From assembly GCF_049985285.1 (NCBI RefSeq), contig NZ_JBNIEU010000001.1, forward strand, positions 620,001-684,000: a stretch of DNA of 64,000 nucleotides. The letters are read 5' to 3'. The notes below the pieces were generated by a model. The model did no database searches. It was not told the origin of the DNA and worked only from the letters and a program-made list of their open reading frames with translations. The DNA comes from Aestuariirhabdus sp049985285. GTDB lineage: Bacteria; Pseudomonadota; Gammaproteobacteria; Pseudomonadales; Aestuariirhabdaceae. Positions 23,906 through 31,653 of the stretch are shown one piece after another (position 1 is the first letter of the stretch; every line of letters starts with the position of its first letter). Both the position numbers and the translations under genes were made by a program.

Positions 23906-24553
23906 CTAACTCTCCACGGGATGACCAGACTTTAAGCGCAGCTCACGCACATTATCGGCATCGATCATTTTTACCGAATGTCCAGCGAGAAGCAGGGTCA
24001 TGCGCGCGCTCTCCTCCAGCTCCTCAATCGCGTACATGGCTGATTCCAGGGAATCCCCCCCTACGATGGGGCCATGGTTAGCCATCAGGATGCCAGCCGT
24101 TTGTTCAGCTACCGCAGCCACAGCATCAGCCAGCTGCGGATCACCCGGAGCAAAATAGGGTACCCTGCGCACTCTCCCCAGGCGAATCAGCAAATAGGGG
24201 GTGAGCGGTGGAAATAACTCCTCCTCCGCCACATCAAGACAGGATACTGCGGTAGCATAGGGACTATGGAGATGTATCACCGCCATCGCTTCCGGACGCT
24301 TGTTATAGATTGCCCTGTGCAAGGAGAACTCTTTTGAGGGTTTATCACCTTTAATCCATTCGCCCTTTGCATCTAACAGCGATAATTTCTCCCCATCAAG
24401 AAAACCTATACATGAATTGGTGGGAGTAATGAGAAATCCATTCTCCGTTCTCACGCTTAAGTTTGCAGACGCCCCTCGGGTTAAACCACGGTCGAACAAT
24501 GAGCAGCCCACTCGCACCAAGGCCTCACGCCCCCCCAACTCTGTGTACACCAT
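23906..24553 (-). CDS. otnC: Class II aldolase-family, 3-oxo-tetronate 4-phosphate decarboxylase (OtnC-like)
   Basis: 215 aa. Member of the class II aldolase/adducin family in the OtnC group, which decarboxylates 3-oxo-tetronate 4-phosphate to dihydroxyacetone phosphate. Visible: GLTRGASANLSVR near residue 25-37, LITPTNSCIGFL, zinc-ligand motif HLHSPYATAV near 92-101, and ANHGPIVGG with a third metal histidine. The ATG at 24553 has GCGAGGG upstream and lies directly after the otnK stop; the longer frame to 24580 would overlap otnK. Operon partner of otnK. Substrate assignment is by family and neighbour. Confidence 0.82.
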   Translation of the reverse strand: MVYTELGGREALVRVGCSLFDRGLTRGASANLSVRTENGFLITPTNSCIGFLDGEKLSLLDAKGEWIKGDKPSKEFSLHRAIYNKRPEAMAVIHLHSPYATAVSCLDVAEEELFPPLTPYLLIRLGRVRRVPYFAPGDPQLADAVAAVAEQTAGILMANHGPIVGGDSLESAMYAIEELEESARMTLLLAGHSVKMIDADNVRELRLKSGHPVES

Positions 24554-24554
24554 T

Positions 24555-25838
24555 CTAGTATCCCTCGCCTTGGGTACCACCCATCATTTCGATAGCGGTA
24601 TGGAAAAAATCCTGGTCACCAAAATTACCCGACTTCAATACCAGTAAAAGGGGATCGCTCCCCATCGTTTGAATGATGGGGACACCCGGGGCAACCGATG
24701 GTCCCACACCAAAGGTTTGCTCACCGAGAGCCTGGGTTACGGCCCCGGAGGTTTCACCTCCTGCGACAACAAGTTTTCGAATCCCGGCGTTCACCGCGCG
24801 CCTGGCTAGCATGGCAAAGGCCTGCTCCAATCGCTCGGCAACATTGAGCCCCAGAGTACGCTGGGCATCACTCACTCGATCCGGTTCATCTGAGCTGTAG
24901 ACCAGGCACGTTGAGCAGCTCTGGTCACTAACCCAACTCCAAATAGCCTCGTCACGAAGCTCACCGTTCATGAGCCCTGCGGGATCCAGGCGCAGGCTCT
25001 CGCCCTCTCCCCGTTCGACAAATCGTGCCACCTGATCACGGGTCGCCTCGGAACAACTCCCCGCTAAAATCAGGGTTTTCCCTGGCGCAGTAAAGCCCGT
25101 TTGCGGTTGCTCGTTATCCCCCTGCGTATGCTGTCGCGCCAACGCCTCGGCTAAACCTGAGCTGCCCGATATAAAGGCTGCATCGGCCATCGCGTGCGCC
25201 AACACCTCAGCATGCTGGGGCTCAAAGTGATCAGCGACCAAATAACGCTGCTCGGGGGCCAGGGAGTTTATTCGTTCGCGCACAGCGTCGCTCCCGCAGG
25301 CAAGCAGATTGTGATCCAGAACCGTCCCTTTGTATTGCCCCTGTTGCTCCATCATGCGCACCAGACTCGAATCATGCATCGGTGTAAGAGGGTGATTCCG
25401 CATAGGGCTCTCGGCCAGGGGGACACCATTCACGAACAAATAGCCGCGGTAGACGGTTCGTCCATTGACCGGCAGCGCCGGACTGACCAACACCCGCGGC
25501 AGGTCAAAAGCCTCCATTACCGCATCTATAACCGGACCAATATTCCCCTGCGGAGTCGAATCAAATGTGGAGCAATATTTGAAAAACAGCTGGCAGTCCG
25601 TAGCATGTTCGCGCAACCACCGAAAGCTGGCCAATGACTGCGCCACCGCGTCTTTAACCGGTATCGTCCGGGACTTGAGAGCAATTACCACTGCCGCCGT
25701 ATCCTCCCGAGGATGCCAGCCCAGGGGTGGCACGCCGTCGATCATTTCTGTTTTAAGACCACCGCGAACCAAGAAGGAGGCCATATCGCTAGCTCCGGTG
25801 AAATCATCGGCGACGCATCCTAGCCGTAGCTTTGGCAT
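24555..25838 (-). CDS. otnK: Four-carbon acid sugar kinase (DUF1537), OtnK-like
   Basis: 427 aa. DUF1537 kinase. The N-terminal sugar-acid-binding domain begins LRLGCVADDFTGASDMASFLV; it also shows FFKYCSTFDSTPQGNIGP near 108-125. The C-terminal nucleotide-binding domain shows TLILAGSCSEATRDQV and VVAGGETSGAVTQAL near 365-380. OtnK enzymes phosphorylate 3-oxo-tetronate (from L-threonate or D-erythronate) at O4, feeding OtnC. The gene is divergent from gntR across a palindromic operator (25890-25905). No otnI-type isomerase gene is seen here. Confidence 0.88.
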   Translation of the reverse strand: MPKLRLGCVADDFTGASDMASFLVRGGLKTEMIDGVPPLGWHPREDTAAVVIALKSRTIPVKDAVAQSLASFRWLREHATDCQLFFKYCSTFDSTPQGNIGPVIDAVMEAFDLPRVLVSPALPVNGRTVYRGYLFVNGVPLAESPMRNHPLTPMHDSSLVRMMEQQGQYKGTVLDHNLLACGSDAVRERINSLAPEQRYLVADHFEPQHAEVLAHAMADAAFISGSSGLAEALARQHTQGDNEQPQTGFTAPGKTLILAGSCSEATRDQVARFVERGEGESLRLDPAGLMNGELRDEAIWSWVSDQSCSTCLVYSSDEPDRVSDAQRTLGLNVAERLEQAFAMLARRAVNAGIRKLVVAGGETSGAVTQALGEQTFGVGPSVAPGVPIIQTMGSDPLLLVLKSGNFGDQDFFHTAIEMMGGTQGEGY

Positions 25839-25889
25839 AAAACCTCCTGTCTATGATATAAGGGCTGCGCTAAAATATGCGCCAGTTAC

Positions 25890-25905
25890 TTAACGTATAC
25901 ATTAA
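25890..25905. promoter_or_regulatory. Operator copy 1 (otnK-gntR intergenic)
   Basis: TTAACGTATACATTAA. Shares the core AACGTATAC with operator copies at 26784-26795 and 29650-29661. Twelve bases before gntR and 52 bases before otnK, placed to control both. Likely bound by the GntR-family regulator encoded at 25917. Confidence 0.7.
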
Positions 25906-25916
25906 ACAATATCATT

Positions 25917-26615
25917 ATGGATCCCTTCAAGCCAATGAATACTCGGACCAGCAAAAAACCAAAACTCTCGGAACAGGTCTTCAATCGCCTGCGCAGCATG
26001 GTTCTGAACAACGAGCTTCGAGTCGGTAATTACTACCTTGAGCAGGAGCTTGCCGAGCAGTTGGGAACCTCCAGAACCCCGTTGCGCGAGGCGGCTATTC
26101 GGATAGAGCAGGAGGGGCTAGTAACCATCGTGCCCCGCCGAGGAATCTTTATTCGCCCAATCTCGGCGAAAGAGATGAAAGATATCTATGAAATTCTTTC
26201 CTGTCTCGAGGTGGCTGCCATCACCACCCTTAGCCGGCGCCCAATTGCCTCGACTCAACTCGCAGAATTGGAAGCCGCCCAGAAGGCCATGACCACCGCA
26301 CTGGCTAATAACGACCTGGATTTATGGGCATCCAACGACAAGCGCTTTCATCAAATCCTGGTGCAATCATCGGATAATTCTGAGCTGGCTCATCTGGTGA
26401 ACCGCTACTGGGATAAAACTGATCGTGTGCGCAACCTGACCTTACGATTGCGAAAGCCTCCTCAACAGTCAACCGAGGAGCATCGCCAACTGATTGAGGC
26501 GCTCAAATCAGGAGACGGTGACCGGGCTGTTCAGGTGCACATGCATCACCGTCAGCGCGCGTCCGATGAGCTAACCGCACTGCTCGACCTATTGGACAAC
26601 AATTTTAGCGGCTAG
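25917..26615 (+). CDS. GntR-family transcriptional regulator (FadR/FCD type)
   Basis: 232 aa. N-terminal winged helix of GntR type (residues 15-80: SEQVFNRLRSMVLNNELRVG, LAEQLGTSRTPLREAAIRIEQEGLV, PRRGIFIRPIS) and a helical FCD effector domain with the metal/ligand residues in SNDKRFHQIL near 142 and QSTEEHRQLIEAL near 190. Such regulators usually repress sugar-acid catabolic operons until the acid binds. It is encoded between otnK and the dehydrogenase gene, and three copies of one palindrome lie before its likely targets. No clear ribosome site; an alternative ATG is at 25935. Confidence 0.88.
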   Translation: MDPFKPMNTRTSKKPKLSEQVFNRLRSMVLNNELRVGNYYLEQELAEQLGTSRTPLREAAIRIEQEGLVTIVPRRGIFIRPISAKEMKDIYEILSCLEVAAITTLSRRPIASTQLAELEAAQKAMTTALANNDLDLWASNDKRFHQILVQSSDNSELAHLVNRYWDKTDRVRNLTLRLRKPPQQSTEEHRQLIEALKSGDGDRAVQVHMHHRQRASDELTALLDLLDNNFSG

Positions 26616-26654
26616 CCCGTTCGACCCGCAGCCTTCCTCCCCCACCGCAAACTA

Positions 26655-26706
26655 GCACTTATGCGGCGCATCCTTCATAGCAGGCGGCGTTTATCCGCAT
26701 AAGTGC
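26655..26706. repeat. Long inverted repeat downstream of gntR
   Basis: GCACTTATGCGG (26655-26666) and its exact complement CCGCATAAGTGC (26695-26706), 12-base perfect arms with 28 bases between. No T-run. It may be a gntR 3' hairpin or a protein-binding or mobile-element relic. Confidence 0.6.
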
Positions 26707-26770
26707 CCAATTTCGACCCGCTCTTGTATCAGCGTCCCTGGCGCCCCCCCTAAAATATCAGTCGTTGTTC

Positions 26771-26800
26771 TTGACTATCTTTTAACGTATACGTTATAAA
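26771..26800 (+). promoter_or_regulatory. Sigma-70 promoter of the dehydrogenase-GAPDH-mgsA operon
   Basis: -35 TTGACT (26771-26776), 18-base spacer, -10 TATAAA (26795-26800). The palindromic operator sits inside the spacer, a classic arrangement for repression. Confidence 0.7.
26784..26795. promoter_or_regulatory. Operator copy 2 (perfect palindrome AACGTATACGTT)
   Basis: A 12-base perfect palindrome between the -35 and -10 elements of the promoter at 26771-26800. It is the most symmetric of the three copies of the cluster operator. Confidence 0.75.
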
Positions 26801-26849
26801 ACACATAGAGTACCTCTCCCATTGCCATACGACAGAGATAAAAAAACCT

Positions 26850-27932
26850 ATGCGCAGCTTTAAAATTGCAGTGATGCCCGGCGATGGTATCGGACAAGAG
26901 ATTACCTCTCCAGCCGTTGAACTGGTAAAAGAGGTCGCACGCCAGTCCGGCATTCAATTGCAATGGGTGAATGTTCCCGCAGGCGCTCAACACTACCAGG
27001 AGACCGGCGATGGATTTCCCGAATCCCATTTCCAGGAGGCGGCCAGCGCTGATGCGATCTACCTGGCGGCGATGGGGCTGCCCGACGTGCGTTACCCCGA
27101 TGGCACTGAGGTAGGTCCTCAACACGACCTGAGAAAACGACTGCAGCTATACGCCGGAGTGCGTCCCTGCCGTCCAATGCCCTGCCTGCCCCTGCCACTC
27201 TCGGACCCTCGCAGCAAGACCCTCGACTTTGTGATTGTCCGTGAGTCCACCGAAGGAATCTTCGCCGAGCCTCGCAAACATCCACTCGACAACGACGGTG
27301 CTGCACACAACCTTACCCGAGTCACTCGGGAAACATCCGAGAAACTGTTCCGTTTCAGCTTTCAACTCGCTGAACGCCGCAAGCAGCGCGGCCTTCCCGG
27401 CCTGGTTACCTGCGCCGACAAAGCCAACGTACTCTCCTCACAGGCTTTTTTCCGCACCATTTTTGATGAGATCTCCCTCGAATATCCGCATATCGAGAGC
27501 GAACACCAGTATGTCGATGCGGCAGCGCTGGACTTTGTGCGAGCCCCCTGGCGCTATGATGTTATCCCCACCGAGAACCAGTACGGAGATATTCTGTCTG
27601 ATATCTCCGCCGCGCTGATGGGGGGTATGGGAATGACCTCCTCTGGTGAGATCGGCGATAACCATGCTGTATTTCAACCCTGTCACGGCTCCGCACCGGA
27701 TATTATGGGTCAAGGTAAAGCCAACCCCACCGGGATGATTCTGTCCGGTGCACTTCTACTCGACTATCTGGGTACCCGCTTTGACTGCCCCGAGGCGACT
27801 TCCGCGGGCCAGCTGCTGGAATCCGCCACCATGGCCGCTTACGCCACAGGAACGCTGTTGCCCTGGGAGCTGGGTGGCCGCTCCGGCACTAAAGAGATTG
27901 TCGACCTGGTCGGCCAGCAGCTTACGAGCTGA
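26850..27932 (+). CDS. Isocitrate/isopropylmalate dehydrogenase-family enzyme (tartrate/malate DH-like)
   Basis: 360 aa. Beta-decarboxylating dehydrogenase family: IAVMPGDGIGQEITSPAVE at the N-terminus, VRESTEGIFAEPR near 130 (substrate-binding loop), TCADKANVLSS, and the metal-binding segment ENQYGDILSDISAALMGGMGM near 240-260. The substrate loop does not let one decide between tartrate, D-malate or another 2-hydroxy/3-hydroxy acid. In this cluster it may oxidise a four-carbon acid sugar before or instead of the usual threonate dehydrogenase. First gene after the repressed promoter at 26771-26800. Confidence 0.85.
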   Translation: MRSFKIAVMPGDGIGQEITSPAVELVKEVARQSGIQLQWVNVPAGAQHYQETGDGFPESHFQEAASADAIYLAAMGLPDVRYPDGTEVGPQHDLRKRLQLYAGVRPCRPMPCLPLPLSDPRSKTLDFVIVRESTEGIFAEPRKHPLDNDGAAHNLTRVTRETSEKLFRFSFQLAERRKQRGLPGLVTCADKANVLSSQAFFRTIFDEISLEYPHIESEHQYVDAAALDFVRAPWRYDVIPTENQYGDILSDISAALMGGMGMTSSGEIGDNHAVFQPCHGSAPDIMGQGKANPTGMILSGALLLDYLGTRFDCPEATSAGQLLESATMAAYATGTLLPWELGGRSGTKEIVDLVGQQLTS

Positions 27933-28056
27933 AACTTTCCATGACATCTATCAACCCATTCAGACTGGCCCTCTTATCCTGTCCCAATCATCACCGCCAG
28001 CTGATACCTGTCACTACCCCGACCAGGGTGCGGACGAAACACAGCAGGAAGTCATC

Positions 28057-29070
28057 ATGTCCATACGTGTAGCCATCAACGGATACGGCCGAATCGGCCG
28101 CAACATATTGCGAGGCCTCTACGAATCAGGCTACCGAAACCGCATTGAAGTGGTCGCGATCAATGATCTTGGCGACCCGCAAATCAATGCCCACCTCACC
28201 CGTTTCGACTCGGTACACGGCCCCTTCACCGGAAACCTTTCCATAGAAGATGATCAGCTGGTGATTGGTCAGGACCGCATTAAAATGCTCAACCAGAAAG
28301 ACCCCGCAGAACTTCCCTGGCGCCAACTGGATGTAGACGTAGTATTCGAATGCACGGGACGTTTCACCTGCCGTGATCAGGCCAAGGTACACCTCAGTTC
28401 AGGCGCCAAGCGGGTCATTATTTCGGCCCCGGCTACAGGAGCGGACGCCACCATCGTCTACGGTATCAACCACCATCTGCTAAACAGCAGTCACCGCATC
28501 ATATCCAGCGCTTCTTGCACCACCAACTGCCTGGCACCGGTGGCCAAGCCCCTGCACGATGCACTAGGCATAGAGCGGGGGCTAATGACCACCATACATG
28601 CCTATACCAACGACCAAAGCTTGTCGGATCTTTATCATAGCGACCCCTATCGCGCCCGCTCTGCCACCCAATCGATGATACCGACCAAAACCGGTGCCGC
28701 TAAGGCCCTGGGGCTGGTACTGCCCGAACTCGACGGTCGCCTTGATGGAATGGCTGTACGCGTACCAACGATCAATGTATCACTGGTGGACCTCACCCTC
28801 AGCGTGTCACGAAACACTTCGGTGGCCGAGGTAAACGCCATTATGCAGGAGGCCGCACGCGGCTACCTAAGCCCGGTGCTGGCCATCAACGAACTTCCTC
28901 TGGTATCGATCGATTTCAACCACTGCCCCTACTCTGCCACCTTTGATACAACCCAGACTCGAGTTAACGGTCGCCTGATAAAGGTGATGGCCTGGTACGA
29001 CAATGAGTGGGGATTTTCCCACCGTATGCTCGACAACGCCATTTCGCTAATGGATGCGGGGGAGGAGTGA
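28057..29070 (+). CDS. Glyceraldehyde-3-phosphate dehydrogenase paralogue
   Basis: 337 aa. Complete GAPDH: NAD-binding INGYGRIGRNIL at 7-18, catalytic cysteine in SASCTTNCLAPVAK near 152, TTIHAYTNDQ with the catalytic histidine, TGAAKALGLVLPEL, and the C-terminal WYDNEWGFSHRM. The ATG at 28057 has AGGA about eight bases upstream; the longer open frame overlaps the previous gene. Located between a sugar-acid dehydrogenase and methylglyoxal synthase, so it probably serves triose phosphate made by this pathway. It could also be an erythrose-4-phosphate dehydrogenase, which looks very similar. Confidence 0.9.
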   Translation: MSIRVAINGYGRIGRNILRGLYESGYRNRIEVVAINDLGDPQINAHLTRFDSVHGPFTGNLSIEDDQLVIGQDRIKMLNQKDPAELPWRQLDVDVVFECTGRFTCRDQAKVHLSSGAKRVIISAPATGADATIVYGINHHLLNSSHRIISSASCTTNCLAPVAKPLHDALGIERGLMTTIHAYTNDQSLSDLYHSDPYRARSATQSMIPTKTGAAKALGLVLPELDGRLDGMAVRVPTINVSLVDLTLSVSRNTSVAEVNAIMQEAARGYLSPVLAINELPLVSIDFNHCPYSATFDTTQTRVNGRLIKVMAWYDNEWGFSHRMLDNAISLMDAGEE

Positions 29071-29125
29071 TGACCATGGGGCTCTATAGGGTCTTTCCCG
29101 CCGCCTATAGGCGAAGGGCCGTCTG

Positions 29126-29614
29126 ATGCAGCTTCAGTATCAACAACGCTCGGTGGCGGCGACCAAAACCATCGCACTGGTCGCCCACGATCACCAGAAA
29201 GAGGCACTGATGGAGTGGTGCGCGAATCAACACCAGCGACTTTCCCGACATCGCCTCCTCGCCACCGAAACCACCGCCAATATGCTAATCGATCGCCACC
29301 AGCTAAGGGTACGCCCTTTACTTAGCGGCCCCATGGGGGGGGATCAGCAACTAGGTGCCTTGATTGCCGAAGGGGAGGTCGACGTACTGGTGTTCTTCTG
29401 GGACCCACTGGAACAACAACCCCACGACCCCGATATCAAAGCGCTACTACGCATTGCAGCGGTATGGAATCTGCCAATCGCCTGCAACCGGGCAAGCGCT
29501 GACTTCCTCTTTTCATCGCCATTAATCGACAACTCTCATTACCGACTAAGCCCTGATTACCCAAGCTACAGAGCGCAACGACACAACCCACCATCTCACC
29601 CGGAGGAATATTGA
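29126..29614 (+). CDS. mgsA: Methylglyoxal synthase
   Basis: 162 aa. Converts dihydroxyacetone phosphate to methylglyoxal and phosphate. Family motifs: KTIALVAHDHQKEALMEW near 14-31, LSGPMGGDQQLGALIAEG near 65-82 (phosphate-binding and catalytic Asp), VLVFFWDPLEQQPHDPDIKALLRIA, and CNRASADFL. About ten residues longer at the ends than E. coli MgsA. Placement in a sugar-acid operon is unusual: the OtnC product is its substrate. It is followed by the operator at 29650-29661 and tctC. Confidence 0.93.
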   Translation: MQLQYQQRSVAATKTIALVAHDHQKEALMEWCANQHQRLSRHRLLATETTANMLIDRHQLRVRPLLSGPMGGDQQLGALIAEGEVDVLVFFWDPLEQQPHDPDIKALLRIAAVWNLPIACNRASADFLFSSPLIDNSHYRLSPDYPSYRAQRHNPPSHPEEY

Positions 29615-29638
29615 CAGAACCAGACAAATAATACACTC

Positions 29639-29661
29639 TATAATCACTTAACGTATACATA
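29639..29661 (+). promoter_or_regulatory. -10 element and operator copy 3 before tctC
   Basis: TATAAT at 29639-29644 and AACGTATACATA at 29650-29661, which would overlap the start of transcription. No -35 at a good distance; a TTGACA at 29611 is 22 bases away and overlaps the mgsA stop. Third copy of the cluster operator. Confidence 0.6.
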
Positions 29662-29681
29662 GAAATATTCGTTAATTGTTT

Positions 29682-29728
29682 CCGTCTAATAACTATTCGA
29701 GTCGAAGGCTAACGCTTCGGCTAGACGG
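29682..29728 (+). other. Structured leader of the tctCBA mRNA
   Basis: An outer stem CCGTCTA (29682-29688) with TAGACGG (29722-29728) encloses an inner hairpin CGAAG-GCTAACG-CTTCG (29703-29719). It lies between the operator and the tctC ribosome site. It may stabilise the mRNA or regulate translation; it matches no riboswitch class I know. Confidence 0.4.
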
Positions 29729-29775
29729 TGCCCGATTGAGTAAGGGCGCCGACACAGGAACCAGAGGAAAAACCA

Positions 29776-30786
29776 ATGAAAAAAATAATGACAGGCTTGG
29801 TTGCCGCCTTCAGTATCGCGGCTATGACAACCCCGGTGGAAGCCGCCAAAACCTACCCCAGCCGTAATATTACCAACGTAGTGGTATGGTCCGCCGGTGG
29901 CGGAACCGACACAGTTAACCGCGTAATATCGGCTGAAATGGCAAAAGTGCTGGACGTTGACATCAACGTAACCAACAAACCCGGTGGCGTAGCAGGTTCC
30001 CTGGGTATGAGTTATGTCAATCAGCGCAAAGGTGACGGCTACACACTGGTGGGCTTGTCAGAATCCTGCGTCACTGCCGGCGTCATGGGTGGCTGGGATC
30101 AGCGCATGAACGTGTGGCATAGCTTTATCGTAGGCGGCTCACCTGACCTTATATCGGTATCGGCATCTTCTGACATCAAGTCGCTGGACGATCTAGTCGC
30201 CGCCAGCAAAAAGGCTCCCGGCAAGATCACCGCCGGCGCAGGCGGCGCAGGCTCTATTCACCACCTCAACCTGCTGGCATTTATGAAAGGCACCAATGCC
30301 GACGTGCGTTTTATCCCCTACCCAGGCTCAGCGCCTGCTCAAACCGCAGCAGTCACCGGCGAAGTAACTCTGGTTATTACCTCTTTGGCCGAGCAACAGC
30401 AGTTGATCCGCGCAGGTAAGTTGCGCCCACTGGCGATGCTGACCGATAGCAGTTTCGACCTGCCCGGTGTCGGCACCATTCCTTCTGCCTTCACCAGCTA
30501 CCCATCGCTCAGCGAGCACCTTCCGATCTCCCAGGCGATTGGGTTGGCGGTTCGAGCCGACGCACCCGAAGAGGTAAAAGCGAAACTGGATGACGCCTTC
30601 GCCAAGGCGATGGCTAGCGATACCGTCAAAGAGTGGGCAGCGAAAAACTTCTACTCACTATCCGGAAAAAGCGGTAAGGCTGCCGCCGAGGAGTTTGACA
30701 AGCTGGAGTCCCTGTTTGCCTGGACCCTGCAGGATCTCGGTTCAGCGAAAGTCAGCCCGGCTAAGCTCGGCATCCCTAAGCCCTGA
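29776..30786 (+). CDS. TctC-family periplasmic solute-binding protein
   Basis: 336 aa. Binding protein of a tripartite tricarboxylate transporter (Bug family). Signal peptide at residues 1-23 (MKKIMTGLVAAFSIAAMTTPVEA). The mature part starts KTYPSRNITNVVVWSAGGGTD, the usual start with the first ligand loop, followed by VTNKPGGVAGSLGM and FIPYPGSAPAQTAAVTGEV. It probably binds the carboxylate or sugar acid degraded by this cluster. First gene of tctCBA, with its own operator; a strong hairpin follows, which fits higher expression of the binding protein. Confidence 0.9.
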   Translation: MKKIMTGLVAAFSIAAMTTPVEAAKTYPSRNITNVVVWSAGGGTDTVNRVISAEMAKVLDVDINVTNKPGGVAGSLGMSYVNQRKGDGYTLVGLSESCVTAGVMGGWDQRMNVWHSFIVGGSPDLISVSASSDIKSLDDLVAASKKAPGKITAGAGGAGSIHHLNLLAFMKGTNADVRFIPYPGSAPAQTAAVTGEVTLVITSLAEQQQLIRAGKLRPLAMLTDSSFDLPGVGTIPSAFTSYPSLSEHLPISQAIGLAVRADAPEEVKAKLDDAFAKAMASDTVKEWAAKNFYSLSGKSGKAAAEEFDKLESLFAWTLQDLGSAKVSPAKLGIPKP

Positions 30787-30804
30787 TCGTCTGATCGCAG
30801 CCGT

Positions 30805-30841
30805 GACACCCGTTCCGGGGGTTACCCCGGAACTCGGTGTC
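30805..30841 (+). other. Stem-loop between tctC and tctB
   Basis: A nine-base GC-rich stem (30812-30820 with 30825-30833) around GTTA, extended by GACACC/GGTGTC (30805-30810 with 30836-30841). No T-run. Typical of the hairpin that protects binding-protein mRNA in transporter operons. Confidence 0.6.
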
Positions 30842-30873
30842 CCTGCCTTGCCATACAGCCCGGACGCCGAATA

Positions 30874-31644
30874 ATGAATATCGATAAAACCCAGTTGCGT
30901 GAACTACGCCTTGCCGACCTCCGTACGGCCATCATCCTGCTCATACTTGCCATCGCCATTTTGGCAGAAGCTTCCACGTTTCCCATGACAGACAGTTGGG
31001 GGGGGGTCGAGAATGTCTGGTATGTATCGCCAGCACTTTTTCCCCTGGTCATCGGTTGCCTGCTGCTGATTCTGGCAATGGTTCTGCTGGTAACCGCATA
31101 TAGAAGCCTTATCTCATTGGACTCAACAGGATTCCACTGGAAAACACTCATCCCGGCCGTGCTACCCATTTCGCCGCGGGGGAGAGATACCCTCTTCATT
31201 ATTGGACTGCTGATTTTCTACGTTTACCTGCTTATCCCTGCGGTGGATTTCTTCCTCGCAACAACCCTGTTTCAGGCCACTCTTACAATTCGTTTTCTGT
31301 TCGATTGTCCGAGCCTGAACCGACAGTTGGCAGCCGCCTACCTGACCTTGCTGCCCGTCGTTTTATTGGTGTTTTTCTTCTACCCCTTCGACACCACTGA
31401 TAACCAGCTGCTGGCATCCGATACCCTTATTGGCTGCTTTACCCTGGTACTCTTAGCACTGCCTCTACGCATGAAGTTTCCTCCCCAGGATCGCAAACGC
31501 CGTTATAGCAATATGCTACTGGCCACCCTGCTTATCCCCCTGCTACTCACCGTCGGATTCCAGTACTTTATGTTAGTGCCGATGCCCACCGAGGGAACAA
31601 TCATTCAGATGATGGATTACCTTCGCTATGACCTGTTTGACTAG
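30874..31644 (+). CDS. TctB-family small membrane subunit
   Basis: 256 aa. Small membrane subunit of a tripartite tricarboxylate transporter (DUF1468). Hydrophobic segments near residues 15-32, 52-72, 105-122, 150-175 and 190-215; longer than most TctB (about 150 aa), with an extra C-terminal membrane part. It lies between tctC and tctA, as is usual. A weak ribosome site precedes the ATG. Confidence 0.82.
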   Translation: MNIDKTQLRELRLADLRTAIILLILAIAILAEASTFPMTDSWGGVENVWYVSPALFPLVIGCLLLILAMVLLVTAYRSLISLDSTGFHWKTLIPAVLPISPRGRDTLFIIGLLIFYVYLLIPAVDFFLATTLFQATLTIRFLFDCPSLNRQLAAAYLTLLPVVLLVFFFYPFDTTDNQLLASDTLIGCFTLVLLALPLRMKFPPQDRKRRYSNMLLATLLIPLLLTVGFQYFMLVPMPTEGTIIQMMDYLRYDLFD

Positions 31645-31653
31645 GAGGTATCC

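Noticed and set aside
29611..29644. TTGACA at 29611 as the -35 of the tctC promoter.
   Set aside because: It overlaps the mgsA stop and lies 22 bases from the TATAAT, too far for a normal sigma-70 promoter.
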